Shown: in pieces, positions 35,001 to 43,666 of the stretch
Layout of the letters: every line of letters starts with the position of its first letter
Numbering within the stretch: position 1 is the first letter of the stretch
Source of the DNA: Putridiphycobacter sp965230485
GTDB taxonomy: Bacteria; Bacteroidota; Bacteroidia; Flavobacteriales_D; Crocinitomicaceae
Assembly (NCBI GenBank): GCA_965230485.1
Contig: CBDDLA010000001.1
Span: forward strand, 1,054,001 to 1,118,000
DNA: 64,000 bases
Reading direction: 5' to 3'
Notes under the pieces: generated by a model
What the model saw: the letters and a program-made list of their open reading frames with translations, nothing else
The model's database searches: none
Told to the model about the DNA's origin: nothing
Made by a program: the position numbers and the translations under genes

Positions 35001-37262
35001 TTGGGCAACATCTGAGCAACTAGCATTTATAGCATTGCTTACCGTTACATAATGGTAGCCTTCGTTTAAATTTGATAAAATAAATGGACTAGCTGTTTGA
35101 GTAGCGCCACCATTCACTTTGTACCCTGTTGAAGGCATATTATCGATTGTAAGTTCAACACTTCCAGTTGAGGCTCCAGGGCAGTCAACATTTGTAATGA
35201 TATAATCACTTATAATGGGTGTTTGTGCAACTGTAACTTGCACTGAAGCTGAATAATAGTTTGTACAGCCATCTTCAAATACTTTTAAAATGTACTCGCC
35301 AGGATTTGAAACATTTAAAAATGAGTTGGTGCCAACTTCTAGTCCTTGTGAAAGCCAAGAATAAGTAAAAGGACCATTTCCATTAACTATTGAAGCTTGA
35401 AGTGCAGAGCTACTTCCTTCACAAATACTTGTGTTTCCACTAATACTGACTGTAGGAGGATCATTGATAATTAATTGAGTTGTTTCCAAAATACTACAGG
35501 CACCATTGATGGCTTCCAGTTCTATTGTTTGCAAACTTGTAGTATTAAAAGAATGTTGAAGACTTTGGTTATTTACACCTGGAATAGTTACTCCCTCAAT
35601 ATTCCATGCTAAACTAGTTACATCAAAAGCTACAGGTATAAAACTATACGATAAATTATTACATGGCTCAGGTGTTGCAATTATGCTTGCGCTTGGTATG
35701 GTACTCACCACAATATCATTTGTGACTGTTGTTGTGCATTCTTCTGCTGTAATAATTGTTAATGCAACCGTAAAGGTTTCGTTTGTCCCCGAACTTACGG
35801 TATAATTATGAACTGGATATTGCACATTTGAGTTCGAACTCATATCACCAAAATCCCAATTATAAGAAAGTGCTCCATTTGGCACATTCTGAGGCGTAAA
35901 AGGCTCATTTTCGCAGATATTTGGTGCTGAAAAATTAACTACAGGTGGTCCTACAGTGACCAGTTTAGTGAATGTACCACTACATAAAATACTTAAAGGA
36001 TCGCTGACAGTGAGTGTAACTAAATATTGGCCTGGCGCGTTGTAAGTTTTGGTTGGATTATCAACTGTTGAAGTAGTACCATCACCAAAATCCCATATTC
36101 TGGTAAAAGAGGGGTTAGCCACACTAATGAAATCAACAACATTACTGCTACAATCTGTATCTGCTAAAATACTTCCTGTTGTCGTTCCTGTAATAGTTAC
36201 TAATTGATATTCAATACAAAAATTTGGATTGTTTGGGTCGTTCAAAGTAACTGTATACGTCCCATTACTGCTATAAGTATGAGTAGTAGAACTACCTGCT
36301 GTTGCATAAGTTCCATCACCAAAATTCCACTGTAGGTTAGTACCTGAATTAATTGTAGAAGTAAAGGTAACAACTCCGCAAGAACTAATAACTGGGTTCA
36401 AAGTATTATAACTAATAGTACTGGTATTATTATTGTAAATTGTTTGGCTAAAAGTACCGCCACAACTCACACCCAAAGGATCAGTAACCGTTAAGGTGAC
36501 TAAATATGCACCAGATGCTGCATAGGTATGGGTAGGGTTAACTTGCTGTGAAGTATTACCATCTCCAAAGGTCCAATTATGCGTGAAAGCTGGATCTACT
36601 GAGCTTGTAAAAGTCACAAAATTATCGCTACAATTTGATTGGACCGAAATTCCGCCTGAAGGCAAATCACTTATTGTGACTTGTTGAATCTCAGTGCATG
36701 AATTTGGATCATTTGGATTGCTCAATATAACATTATATGTTCCATTTGCAGAATAAGTGTGAGAGGTAGAGCTACCAGCCGAACTCGTATTCCCGTCACC
36801 AAAATTCCAATTGAGGTTACTGCCGCTATTAATACTAGAACTAAAACTAACTACTCCACATGAACCTACTACAGGTGTAAGGGTATTATACACAGTAGTG
36901 CCCCCAGTATTAAGATTTTTTGTAAGGTTTATAGTTTGGGTTTGATCAGGACCACAAGTAATATCAAAATCACAAGTAATGACATAATCTTCACAGGGGT
37001 CATAATCATGATTGACTGTAAAACTATATGTATTTAGACTTTGGGAAGCCGCAGTGTAATCGGGCTCCGTATCGCCAAAGCCTAAAACAACATTACCTAA
37101 ACTACTTAATTGGTTGGTTATGTTAACAACGGTAATACTATATGTATTGGTGTTACCTACTTGAGTAATAATTATATTAAAATCATTGGCAGTATAGTTA
37201 CACTGTGTATAACCCAATTGACCCAGCAATAGCAGTATTAGCAATAATCCTCGTTGTAACAT
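29091..37262 (-). CDS. Giant secreted PKD + RHS protein with pretoxin and HNH/AHH-like nuclease tip
   Basis: 2723 aa. Signal peptide 1-19. Residues ~22-515 hold PKD-like domains (WNFGDGNTS near 152, WTFGDGNTS near 230, WNFGDGTYA, WDFGDGTTS, WDFGDMSSN), ~600-1100 SprB/Ig-like repeats (GNGPFTYSW, SGGSGQFQYDW, GGIGPFTYDW), then an acidic VEEEEEDID linker near 1124. RHS/YD repeats run from ~1185 (YYDRAGNLTK, YDALGRMIEAGE, YSYDVHGNVK). The RHS core is at 2369-2424 (YRYGFNGMEKDDE; DARIGRWKSLDP; NPIYFTDASGADADP). A pretoxin TG-type segment, DWMTGEELSGWEQALG, is near 2567. The last ~100 residues contain AHH (2649-2651) and IDH near 2676, fitting an HNH/AHH nuclease. No type IX C-terminal domain is seen. 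It is the penultimate gene of the operon. Confidence 0.88.
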   Translation of the reverse strand: MLQRGLLLILLLLGQLGYTQCNYTANDFNIIITQVGNTNTYSITVVNITNQLSSLGNVVLGFGDTEPDYTAASQSLNTYSFTVNHDYDPCEDYVITCDFDITCGPDQTQTINLTKNLNTGGTTVYNTLTPVVGSCGVVSFSSSINSGSNLNWNFGDGNTSSAGSSTSHTYSANGTYNVILSNPNDPNSCTEIQQVTISDLPSGGISVQSNCSDNFVTFTSSVDPAFTHNWTFGDGNTSQQVNPTHTYAASGAYLVTLTVTDPLGVSCGGTFSQTIYNNNTSTISYNTLNPVISSCGVVTFTSTINSGTNLQWNFGDGTYATAGSSTTHTYSSNGTYTVTLNDPNNPNFCIEYQLVTITGTTTGSILADTDCSSNVVDFISVANPSFTRIWDFGDGTTSTVDNPTKTYNAPGQYLVTLTVSDPLSILCSGTFTKLVTVGPPVVNFSAPNICENEPFTPQNVPNGALSYNWDFGDMSSNSNVQYPVHNYTVSSGTNETFTVALTIITAEECTTTVTNDIVVSTIPSASIIATPEPCNNLSYSFIPVAFDVTSLAWNIEGVTIPGVNNQSLQHSFNTTSLQTIELEAINGACSILETTQLIINDPPTVSISGNTSICEGSSSALQASIVNGNGPFTYSWLSQGLEVGTNSFLNVSNPGEYILKVFEDGCTNYYSASVQVTVAQTPIISDYIITNVDCPGASTGSVELTIDNMPSTGYKVNGGATQTASPFILSNLNEGYHYVTVSNAINASCSDVAQINIVYDGPTLTLTPTTVDCSNGTILASLSNNTTSATITSGSIQWFNANDPNTVLNTDLNLNPLSTGPGIYFASVEITPPVYEGGAGCILTSEPVQMQSPTIFISFTNTSVCQSGGQTDVTASATLSNDPSATFTYTWQNANGTTVGTSNVETLSSGTYLVTALANNGCSFAQEVVVEPTNPMVLTMGSTPIGCGDYDENGDLVDFVYGSVFVSASGGSGQFQYDWEEGGVSISNYTPEVLELTTPGVVYDVEVIDNETGCVLTDQITSVMATTISNVVAPSPPNDCDITVTVNGGIGPFTYDWILQLPDATTQLISTTDNPSSNNLAPGNYVVKVTDAYGCTESSSSFAISEPTSSHGLTFKFAFGQTVEEEEEDIDIDLAVEFSYAGDHLLNKLSDCIIEQKETVTANFKEACLTKENFSDELNISYALEQQQYTLFYYDRAGNLTKTVPPEGVDFFSGSKVAAIKNFRSGNGAAPSNSYPDHRLVTEYDYNSLGELIVQKTPDGGVSKFIYDDLKRLRFSQSARQKAINAYSYTKYDALGRMIEAGESQESGLDFNTLTASNNLLLSMDANFPYTGTEIVKTIYSNASSATYYGQGQTYIQNRVSHVIKDEDGDLSTLNDQYKTHYSYDVHGNVKWLIQEDPTIGENYISYEYDLISGNVKEVKYNENRPDKYFHRYNYDSDNRLVNVETSRDGILWDQDASYEYYYHGPLKREEIGEDSIQGTDYAYTIQGWLKGINNAKNTAAFDPGHDGSTSSHFLKDVFGMTLGYFKDDFKRTGNLFEKSNAYAGGDHTNIATHDLYNGNISSWASRTNTNNPDLPLESETNISTYTYDNLNRIKSSKYYTNTSSTDVIYTPSTNTKFQTDYTFDRNGNLHTLKRHNQGGTISDNLEYFYTNPNASDPGGSAGLNNAKQSNQLVSVTENASSMVSGELYGNKSYVYDASGNLIQETGKEIINTVENDVTINIAWTVTGKIKTIDKSLTPTGTSTVKNQRITFHYDAMDNRIGKTFISDLDNNPELNTVITRYVLDASGNVMAVYEVDIIDGDDNNSTTDQIAQLSLKERPIYGSQRIGLETEEITLQSWAFETGDDLPIINYNEDGTSTITELSEWIMSAIDHSQTLGDGTNQSTFCQCEILQTAFADNSPHTINVTDPNVLSDTYYGKIKNGLAVGENTDKEVELYAVVVEDYLGKAVVGNTVESLNQCLVLNSDGELVKGTEDISQVFKGTKPILSQVVGQNNYFRLFTVDENRQLQSHVINTEAQGWGAVGEEKAEVETINTVLNTDFQYGQHMAVIEDHINERSILYTSRYIPQTGDYCIGTTEIVAYEFDGIPNSIPVETIIASLESGDKFGQGEIQISRDGNMLVYYNRKNEISGFAHQVVEINALELSGDKLSVANTEVITRNYHAEPNLDLAAHYGTYGKASVDFTTDNSLYFGQNGIFEENSLNPTDVTVMDGSEKQVHYYNVTDGTLAFTMVPGENQYSEVRRGKDLYYYVPTEEAANTLNSLEQGVIAPNFNYALAPTNYSLLSSLPSQPHKILNVDNQTQNLCRLVGTKHYEFKDHLGNVRAVVSDRRGFEDITAGVVSNEPELIAWTDYYPYGSPMPTRSFSSNEYRYGFNGMEKDDEVSGEGNTYTTMFRAYDARIGRWKSLDPVTHPWQSPYNAFDGNPIYFTDASGADADPPDHKKAMMFFQEHLEATTGNKGALVHNVKDDSYTITNTVDFGDLQFKITTVFTASMTKSELKSVLASRGVGLEHSYEYYNWSLNAQWSLYGLGMWLDNWYLKTPPAPVEMISRLVMAVPGTIYGWSTGKDWMTGEELSGWEQALGILDVIPGEALAKAGITALFIKVGNATVDVTTAGVKTVLKGMKQGTIKSYKEWTKIKKGLGFGMEIQAHHIFEKAHLKRLGMNTDNAPAVLLSKIDHQQYTSKLAKLTKGKQLSKNQLLDIYRDVYKDNPDWIKAIEKYVNE
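35943..36902 (-). repeat. Tandem duplication of a 160-residue double-PKD unit
   Basis: Residues ~121-280 and ~281-440 of the PKD/RHS protein align along their whole length with a 160-aa (480-nt) offset: TTVYNTLTPVVGSCGVV against STISYNTLNPVISSCGVV, WNFGDGNTSSAGSST against WNFGDGTYATAGSST, VTLTVTDP against VTLTVSDP. Each unit holds two PKD domains. The copies have diverged in sequence but not in length. Confidence 0.85.
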
Positions 37263-37304
37263 AATGGTCTTTTTTTTAAACTATTCAGAAATCTTTTACT
37301 TATT

Positions 37305-38546
37305 CTATGGCTCAAGTGCAGTAACCCTTGCCTCTAAAGCAGTATAATTACTTTGCAACGCATTCACTAAAGAATCTAATGTAGTGATGGTTTGTGCCTG
37401 CTGATCAATAATTGTACTTTGTTCTTTCATGGCTTCTACAATGACAGGAATTAGCCCAGTATATTTAACTCCAAGGTAATTTCCAAAACTTATTACATTA
37501 CCCAATGAATCAAGCTCTTGAACTGTTGTGGTTTCCACCAAACTTGGAAATTCTCTTTGCACATTCTGAGCCATAAAACCGCATCTTGACTTTCTATTAT
37601 TTACTGGCTCACTCTTCCATTCATAGGAATAACCTATTAATCTTTTAAGTCTGGATAGATTATTTGTAATGGGCACTATATTTGTTTTTAAAAGTGAATC
37701 AGATGTGTGCGTTATTTGTTTGTTAGACGTTATTGTTGTACCTCCAACCAAGTTCAAGTTATTTCCTGCAGCCACACGAAGTTGACCAGCGTAATTTGAA
37801 ACCTGACCTAAGTCAGCCTCAAAAGCTAAGTTTGCAAATAATGCAACACCATTTGTATTTCTCTTGTGCCCAAGTGCAAGGACCCAATCATCATTCTGAT
37901 CTAATTGAAAATAGTAAGTGGAATTATTAAAGAGAGACTTATGAACTAGAAAATTACCAGTTCCTACACTTGGCGCATTGTAGACATCATACAAACCAAA
38001 TGCTTGTTTATCCGACTCTGCAATAAAAATTTCATCTTCCGTGTCTTCAAAAATATGAAACTTGGCTAGAGGAGTTTCCAGGCCTACGCCAACCTTTTTT
38101 AGTGTGGGTGAATTATGAATATTGCCAAGATGATCTAGGCTCCAAGTTTGCTTATCATTTAAACGTCTCCATCTTGGTGGATTCACCACTGTATTAGGAG
38201 AATGAGTGACTTGATCAGTACCTCCTGCATCAAAATACCAATACCCACCTTCAAATTCCTGGGGGTCTTGATTGTCGTCTTCGAGTAATTTGGGAATAAC
38301 ATAAACCAAAAGCCCATCTTGCCCAGTTTCATTAATTATAGATTGAGGATCGAGTGCTCCTCCAGTCTGCAATTCATAGTATCGAACTCTCGGGATTAAA
38401 ACACCTTTGGTTGAGGACTTCACATCCAGTATGGCATCTTTACCTGGAGATACGTCGTCGTTAGCGATAGACACGCCTTGCGTTTGATTTTGGGCCATTA
38501 CTATTGAACTAAAGGCAATAGCAAATAATGTCAATTTATTTTTCAT
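37305..38546 (-). CDS. Secreted tail-fibre-like protein with a C-terminal S74 intramolecular-chaperone domain
   Basis: 413 aa. Signal peptide 1-18 (ending VMAQ). The middle resembles Bacteroidota adhesin/tail-fibre shafts. Residues ~285-400 are an S74-type self-cleaving chaperone domain as in phage tail spikes: HTSDSLLKTNIVPI, LKRLIGYSYEWKSE, RCGFMAQNVQREFPSLVE and YTGLIPVIVEAMKEQ. A terminal coiled coil follows. Such domains trimerise beta-helical fibres and then are cut off. Gene order places it directly upstream of the RHS toxin (42 bp), so it is probably a fibre or trimeric accessory of the system. Confidence 0.82.
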   Translation of the reverse strand: MKNKLTLFAIAFSSIVMAQNQTQGVSIANDDVSPGKDAILDVKSSTKGVLIPRVRYYELQTGGALDPQSIINETGQDGLLVYVIPKLLEDDNQDPQEFEGGYWYFDAGGTDQVTHSPNTVVNPPRWRRLNDKQTWSLDHLGNIHNSPTLKKVGVGLETPLAKFHIFEDTEDEIFIAESDKQAFGLYDVYNAPSVGTGNFLVHKSLFNNSTYYFQLDQNDDWVLALGHKRNTNGVALFANLAFEADLGQVSNYAGQLRVAAGNNLNLVGGTTITSNKQITHTSDSLLKTNIVPITNNLSRLKRLIGYSYEWKSEPVNNRKSRCGFMAQNVQREFPSLVETTTVQELDSLGNVISFGNYLGVKYTGLIPVIVEAMKEQSTIIDQQAQTITTLDSLVNALQSNYTALEARVTALEP

Positions 38547-38556
38547 TTTTTTTGTA

Positions 38557-41500
38557 TTAATTATTAATAACTGTAACTGGAACTAGTTCTTGATCTGGAC
38601 AATTCAAAATACCTGTCCCCCCATACCAGGCTGGCACGGGTATTGGAGGGTCTCCTTGAACTAGAGGATTACATTTAGAGTCACCTGGTTCTAAAAATGG
38701 AATAAAGCTGCCGAATTTCACATCATTCAATTTAGCTTTTGTGTCATAGGCTGGATCAAAAAGCTCTATGATTACTTCTGTTTCTTCTGAAAAACCAGTA
38801 CCATTCCAGTATTGGCATGTTTGCGTACTACAGGTTGGGTAGGCCATACTACCTTCACATTCCGATTTTATTGAGTCTACGTATGTAGTACAAGCAGCAA
38901 CCGTATTCATAACAATAACATCTATTTCTGATGCGCTGATATAATTATCGTTACTGACAGTACCATCATAACAGGGTACTAAGGTGTAACAGTTTTCAAT
39001 TAACATATTTTCAATCCCCTGCCTGAATTCAGCTTCTCGACTTATACAATACGATTCCGCAGCGTTAAACTCAGCTGTCACCATGTTGTTTAACTCATTT
39101 TGAGTAGGGCAAGCTACAGGATGATTAGCACTATTTAGGGCTGCATTATTAGCGTCATCTAAAAAATCTTCGTCTTCTTTCGAATAAATAATATTTCTGT
39201 AAAAGCGCGCTCTTTCTTCAGCATCCCAATTATGATGGCTTTCGGGGCATGGATTAGACCCACAAATTGGGGTTGTTGCAGTATTATTTAGATCAAATTT
39301 ATGGTAGCACGATTTAACTTCAATACTCGGAACAGCCGGTAAATGAGGATCAGGTAAATTAGGCTCATTCGTGTAAGGTTCATGCTCAAAATTCGGTGGG
39401 GTAGATTGAGCGTTAAATTTAATATCTGGTACATATTCGTAGTATTTGAATGCCCATAATGGTTCGTAAATATTTCTGTACATCAAAACTTCAGGGGTCA
39501 ATGTGCCGCCATTTTTATCTACAGCTTTTAACGGTAAATCGTGGTTGATGTCATTTGCAATATATGCATTGTATGTAGTGAAATTCTTGACATTATTGTT
39601 ATCATTAATATCAATATATTCTAGGTCATTCTTTAATACATCAATATTCAACTCCCCATCAACTTCTGGCCCTATGATAGCTGCAATTTTTTTACCAGTA
39701 CATTCCAAAAATAGATCTGGCACGTTTAATTGAAAAGCAAAGGATTTAGGCTCTCCGTTTTCACCTGCCATTTGATCAGAAAACTTTTTCATTTTAACGC
39801 TGATAAGAAGATCAGCTAACCAATCAATAAAACCGGATTCCGAATCTCTATTGTCTGGATCATCAAAAAAGTCTCCTGTAGGGTCAGATGCACCAGAAGG
39901 ATCTTGATCGTCTTTTGTTAAATCATAAATATTAAACGATTCTCCTTTTACGGCATACATTTGGTAATAAGCTCTTAACGCTGCATACCAGCAATTATAA
40001 ATATTGTTACAGGTATAGTATGGTCCATATAATTCCTGACTAGCTCCTGCAGGTATGCTTCCGTTAATACCATATACGTTTGTAGAGGTACCCCATTGTA
40101 CCCAGTTTGGCGATACATATTCAGCTTTTCCTGTATAGTATTGGTCTTGGAGCATATGGTAAATCATCTGATCGAATTTTGAGGTATACACACCATCATT
40201 ATCAGGGTCAGCAATTAAACCATAACCTGGCATTGCATCAATCCACTCTGAACCTAAATTATTATTTGTTGGAAGAGACCCTTCATCCACCAATTCATCA
40301 TATAAATCTTTAAAAGCCTGTGAAAAAACAATGTCGTTTTGTGTAAGCGTCCCCAAACCAATTTTTTCATCAATTGGCTGGCATACTTCATGCTGTTTTG
40401 CTCCAGGGATATCTACCTCTATATTATCGCAACAACCTGCTTGAAACGATATTGTTTTGGGTGTGCCATCAGGAAGTAATGGTACTGAAAGGGTATAATT
40501 TGGGTCAAATATGTAATCAGGTTTTAATTCGTATTTTAGTTTTATTTCGTTAAATTCTCCATATGATTGATAACATGGATCAGTAAAATCTTGCGTACCA
40601 CAAGCTATTTCAGCATTTGTATGTGCTAGGCTAATTTCATCATTTAGTGCCCTAATGTCCTGGAGAAACTGATCATACTGATTTTTATTTTTAACGCTTG
40701 ACATTAAATTAGTAACCACTTCCATTAAGGGGCCTAATTTTGCCATTGGACCATTCGCATTTAAATCATCTAATGAAATTTTCGAATACACTACTTTTTG
40801 AACTTTCCAATATCCTTCTGGTAGTGTTATTTGATAAACATTTTCAACTGTTGCATCTAAATCGGTATCCGATATTTTTTGCTCACTCCAGGTATTCCCT
40901 AAAAAGTCAAAATTAATATTAGAAAAAGAAGTGAATTGTCCTGCTACTAAATCTGCAGGAGTTGTTTCAAAATATTCACCTGTAACTTCATTAACAATTC
41001 TAAACTTTATCTGATATTCACAATTGGGTGTTCCGCATGAATTGTCCAATGTAGATTGATCAACTTTATATGACAAATTGATAGGTGTTGATTTATCTAA
41101 TGTGATGACCTTTGAACTGATAAACATATTTTGATCGACGGTATTAACAATTGTAGAAAAATTAACATTTCCAAGTGTAGTTAACTGATTATTCTCATCT
41201 CCAGTACCCTCTGCAATGTTTTCGAGATTTGTCGGGCTATCTTTAGACATAGCCGTTGCTATTGTTTTACCTTCGAGTGTCGTATAAACAATACTTATTG
41301 TTCCATTGGGATCTTTAGTTGATGTTTTAATCACATTTTCTGCTAATGGTGCCTCATCTCCAAATATGTTAATGAGCTCTTCGTCAGACGGTGTACCATA
41401 ATAAACGGTAGTAGTGTGTGAATTTCCATCAGGTGTAATTTGACCAATGGCATGGGTCTTTCCAACCCCTGATTGTTCTATCGGTCTACCTGATCCATCA

Positions 41501-42942
41501 TTCATAAATATTGTACGAGAAAACGGATATCCTTCAGCGTCCGGAATTGATAAATCGGCATTGTTATCGGAATAATAAGCATATGTTGATGTTGGCAATG
41601 TTTCTACCACACTTGGATCTTGAATTCTTGCATCTGAATCAAAATCAACAGCTGTGTATAATCCACCAGTACTATTTAAAATAAAATTTTCTTTATATCC
41701 GTTTAAAATATCTTCGCCATCTGAAGGAACTGGTAAAGTTGACATGGCACTTCTGCCAACAAAATCATAGAGTGATTGTGAGGTGATCACTCTTTTTTGA
41801 GAAGAAGAATAGGCTTGACTTTGTACACTTTGCAACAAGTTATTGGCGTAATTAATACCCTCACCAACATTTCCATCCTCCGTAAATACTCTACTGTATA
41901 TCCAATTTAAATCGTCGTCAGGGTCCTCGTATTTAAAAATGGTGCCATAAGACGCATAATTGGTTTTATTAAAAGTTAAATTATCTGGTGGTACTGAAGA
42001 CCAAACGCCCCAGTTTTTAGAATTTGCTATTCCTCCTTCATAAAAATTGCCTATTGGTCTTACCCTCCAATAATAATAGCCGCTCCCTTGAGCAATGGTT
42101 AATGTTAGTTCTTTTTTATAATTATAAGTTTCAACTGTTAAGGCCTTTGACCAATCAAGTTCAGCTGTAATTTGTTCTAATTGCTCTGATTCAGGAGTAA
42201 GGTTATTGGTACTGGTATTCTCAAGTTTAAGCAATTGGAATTCATAGTTCGGGAAATGATATCCTTGAAGTGAATTCCATGTAAAAGTTTGAACCCTAAC
42301 GTCTAGTGTTGCTGAGAAATAAGGATATACTGGAATTAAAGCCTCACAATCAAGTAAATCTGGTGCAGGTTGTTTAACATCAATACCATAGTCCATTTCG
42401 TACCATGCTTTTAGATTAATGTTTTGATTAATGTAAGCTTCTATATCAGATGTTAAACTAGAAAAGTTCCCATTTACATTAACCGGATCTACAGTAATAG
42501 ACTCCACGTTAATGTAATCAATCGTTTCATCCAATAATACATCCTTAAAATTAAGCGTATAAAGCGCCTCTGCTTTTGTGCCTGATAAAGTTAAGATAAC
42601 CTGTTCGTTAATAAAATCACCTCCAAAAAACACCCTTTTTACATTAAGAGTACACACCACTTCTTCAAGCGCTTCTCCAATTTCATGCAAACCATTAATA
42701 CCTTCAACAGATAATTTTACGTAAAAATTCGCATCAATTATACCATGGTTTTGGCTTGATAAATCAGTTGTTTGGTTAATTGCACCTGGACTAGATTGAA
42801 TATCGAATTGACTAAATCCTGATTCAAGGTTCGTTTTTCCTTCAATATCCCAAATTGTAGAAGGCAATTGATGCATAGGAGTACCTTGTGATATTCCATT
42901 CATGCTAAATAGCAAAATTAAAATTACAAATGCTGTTTTCAT
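38557..42942 (-). CDS. Large secreted RHS-associated protein (DUF6443-like)
   Basis: 1461 aa with a signal peptide (residues 1-19, ending ISQGT). N-terminal ~330 residues are beta-sandwich-like with fibronectin-type features (YYWRVRPIGNFYEGG near 292). From ~370 it has the RHS-type language of Bacteroidota proteins: SGRPIEQSGVGKTHAIG near 480, VYYGTPSD near 507, ENVIKTSTKDPNGT, YTTLEGKTIATAM. Cys-rich stretches occur toward the C-terminus. No YD core or toxin domain is present. It probably forms part of a large RHS-type shell or fibre together with its neighbours. Function is inferred from context only. Confidence 0.7.
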   Translation of the reverse strand: MKTAFVILILLFSMNGISQGTPMHQLPSTIWDIEGKTNLESGFSQFDIQSSPGAINQTTDLSSQNHGIIDANFYVKLSVEGINGLHEIGEALEEVVCTLNVKRVFFGGDFINEQVILTLSGTKAEALYTLNFKDVLLDETIDYINVESITVDPVNVNGNFSSLTSDIEAYINQNINLKAWYEMDYGIDVKQPAPDLLDCEALIPVYPYFSATLDVRVQTFTWNSLQGYHFPNYEFQLLKLENTSTNNLTPESEQLEQITAELDWSKALTVETYNYKKELTLTIAQGSGYYYWRVRPIGNFYEGGIANSKNWGVWSSVPPDNLTFNKTNYASYGTIFKYEDPDDDLNWIYSRVFTEDGNVGEGINYANNLLQSVQSQAYSSSQKRVITSQSLYDFVGRSAMSTLPVPSDGEDILNGYKENFILNSTGGLYTAVDFDSDARIQDPSVVETLPTSTYAYYSDNNADLSIPDAEGYPFSRTIFMNDGSGRPIEQSGVGKTHAIGQITPDGNSHTTTVYYGTPSDEELINIFGDEAPLAENVIKTSTKDPNGTISIVYTTLEGKTIATAMSKDSPTNLENIAEGTGDENNQLTTLGNVNFSTIVNTVDQNMFISSKVITLDKSTPINLSYKVDQSTLDNSCGTPNCEYQIKFRIVNEVTGEYFETTPADLVAGQFTSFSNINFDFLGNTWSEQKISDTDLDATVENVYQITLPEGYWKVQKVVYSKISLDDLNANGPMAKLGPLMEVVTNLMSSVKNKNQYDQFLQDIRALNDEISLAHTNAEIACGTQDFTDPCYQSYGEFNEIKLKYELKPDYIFDPNYTLSVPLLPDGTPKTISFQAGCCDNIEVDIPGAKQHEVCQPIDEKIGLGTLTQNDIVFSQAFKDLYDELVDEGSLPTNNNLGSEWIDAMPGYGLIADPDNDGVYTSKFDQMIYHMLQDQYYTGKAEYVSPNWVQWGTSTNVYGINGSIPAGASQELYGPYYTCNNIYNCWYAALRAYYQMYAVKGESFNIYDLTKDDQDPSGASDPTGDFFDDPDNRDSESGFIDWLADLLISVKMKKFSDQMAGENGEPKSFAFQLNVPDLFLECTGKKIAAIIGPEVDGELNIDVLKNDLEYIDINDNNNVKNFTTYNAYIANDINHDLPLKAVDKNGGTLTPEVLMYRNIYEPLWAFKYYEYVPDIKFNAQSTPPNFEHEPYTNEPNLPDPHLPAVPSIEVKSCYHKFDLNNTATTPICGSNPCPESHHNWDAEERARFYRNIIYSKEDEDFLDDANNAALNSANHPVACPTQNELNNMVTAEFNAAESYCISREAEFRQGIENMLIENCYTLVPCYDGTVSNDNYISASEIDVIVMNTVAACTTYVDSIKSECEGSMAYPTCSTQTCQYWNGTGFSEETEVIIELFDPAYDTKAKLNDVKFGSFIPFLEPGDSKCNPLVQGDPPIPVPAWYGGTGILNCPDQELVPVTVINN

Positions 42943-42968
42943 TTTTTTTATTTTAATAAACCAACTAC

Positions 42969-43664
42969 TTAATCCACAATTATCTCGTAGTCTTTATACT
43001 TTTCTAATAAATCTCCTTTAGAATTGAAGAATCTTTTCTGAACTTTTGTGAATCCTTTATACTGTCCGTCAAACTTTAAATCATGAATTTGATATCTTAA
43101 TTTTTTTATGTCATATTCATCAGTATAACTAGAGGTTGCCTCTATTAATTTACCAGACTCTGATTCGTATATGTATTTAATTTGATCAATAAACAAACCT
43201 TCAACCTCAATATTCTTTGCATCCAAAATCAACTCGCTTTTTCCATCTTTTATGGTTGCGCACTTTAGAACTTTACCTTTGTCTAAAACCATATCCTGGA
43301 TTTTGTATATTTGCTGATATCCTTTAATGTAATTGGTTTTTTTAGGGTTAGCATTAAACACTATTTTCCTTTCCTTTTTAATTACGGTTGCCATTATTTC
43401 GTCATCAATAAAAACATCCATTGCATTACTGAAATAGAATGTTCTATTTTCGCCGATATACATTTTAGTGGTGACTTTTTGACTCGGCATTGATTCATCC
43501 CAATAGTCAATTTCTGTGGTGTAATTAAAGTAGTATACTTGCTTACCCTTAGGCATAGTCATGCTTCGCATTTGTTTATTGTATGCTTTAAGCATTTCAG
43601 TGCAATCATTATTAACTGCAAGATTTGATGCGCCAAAAATTAAAATATATAGGATTGTTTTCAT
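42969..43664 (-). CDS. Small secreted protein, LolA-like size, unknown function
   Basis: 231 aa with a signal peptide (about residues 1-18). A soluble, beta-rich domain with charged turns (TKMYIGENRTFYFSNAMDVF near 66) resembles the LolA/LolB fold in length and pattern, but no motif proves it. It lies 2 bp from the 2107-aa gene and 26 bp from the 1461-aa gene, in the middle of the operon. It may help export or assembly of its giant neighbours. Homology not recognised. Confidence 0.65.
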   Translation of the reverse strand: MKTILYILIFGASNLAVNNDCTEMLKAYNKQMRSMTMPKGKQVYYFNYTTEIDYWDESMPSQKVTTKMYIGENRTFYFSNAMDVFIDDEIMATVIKKERKIVFNANPKKTNYIKGYQQIYKIQDMVLDKGKVLKCATIKDGKSELILDAKNIEVEGLFIDQIKYIYESESGKLIEATSSYTDEYDIKKLRYQIHDLKFDGQYKGFTKVQKRFFNSKGDLLEKYKDYEIIVD

Positions 43665-43666
43665 TT

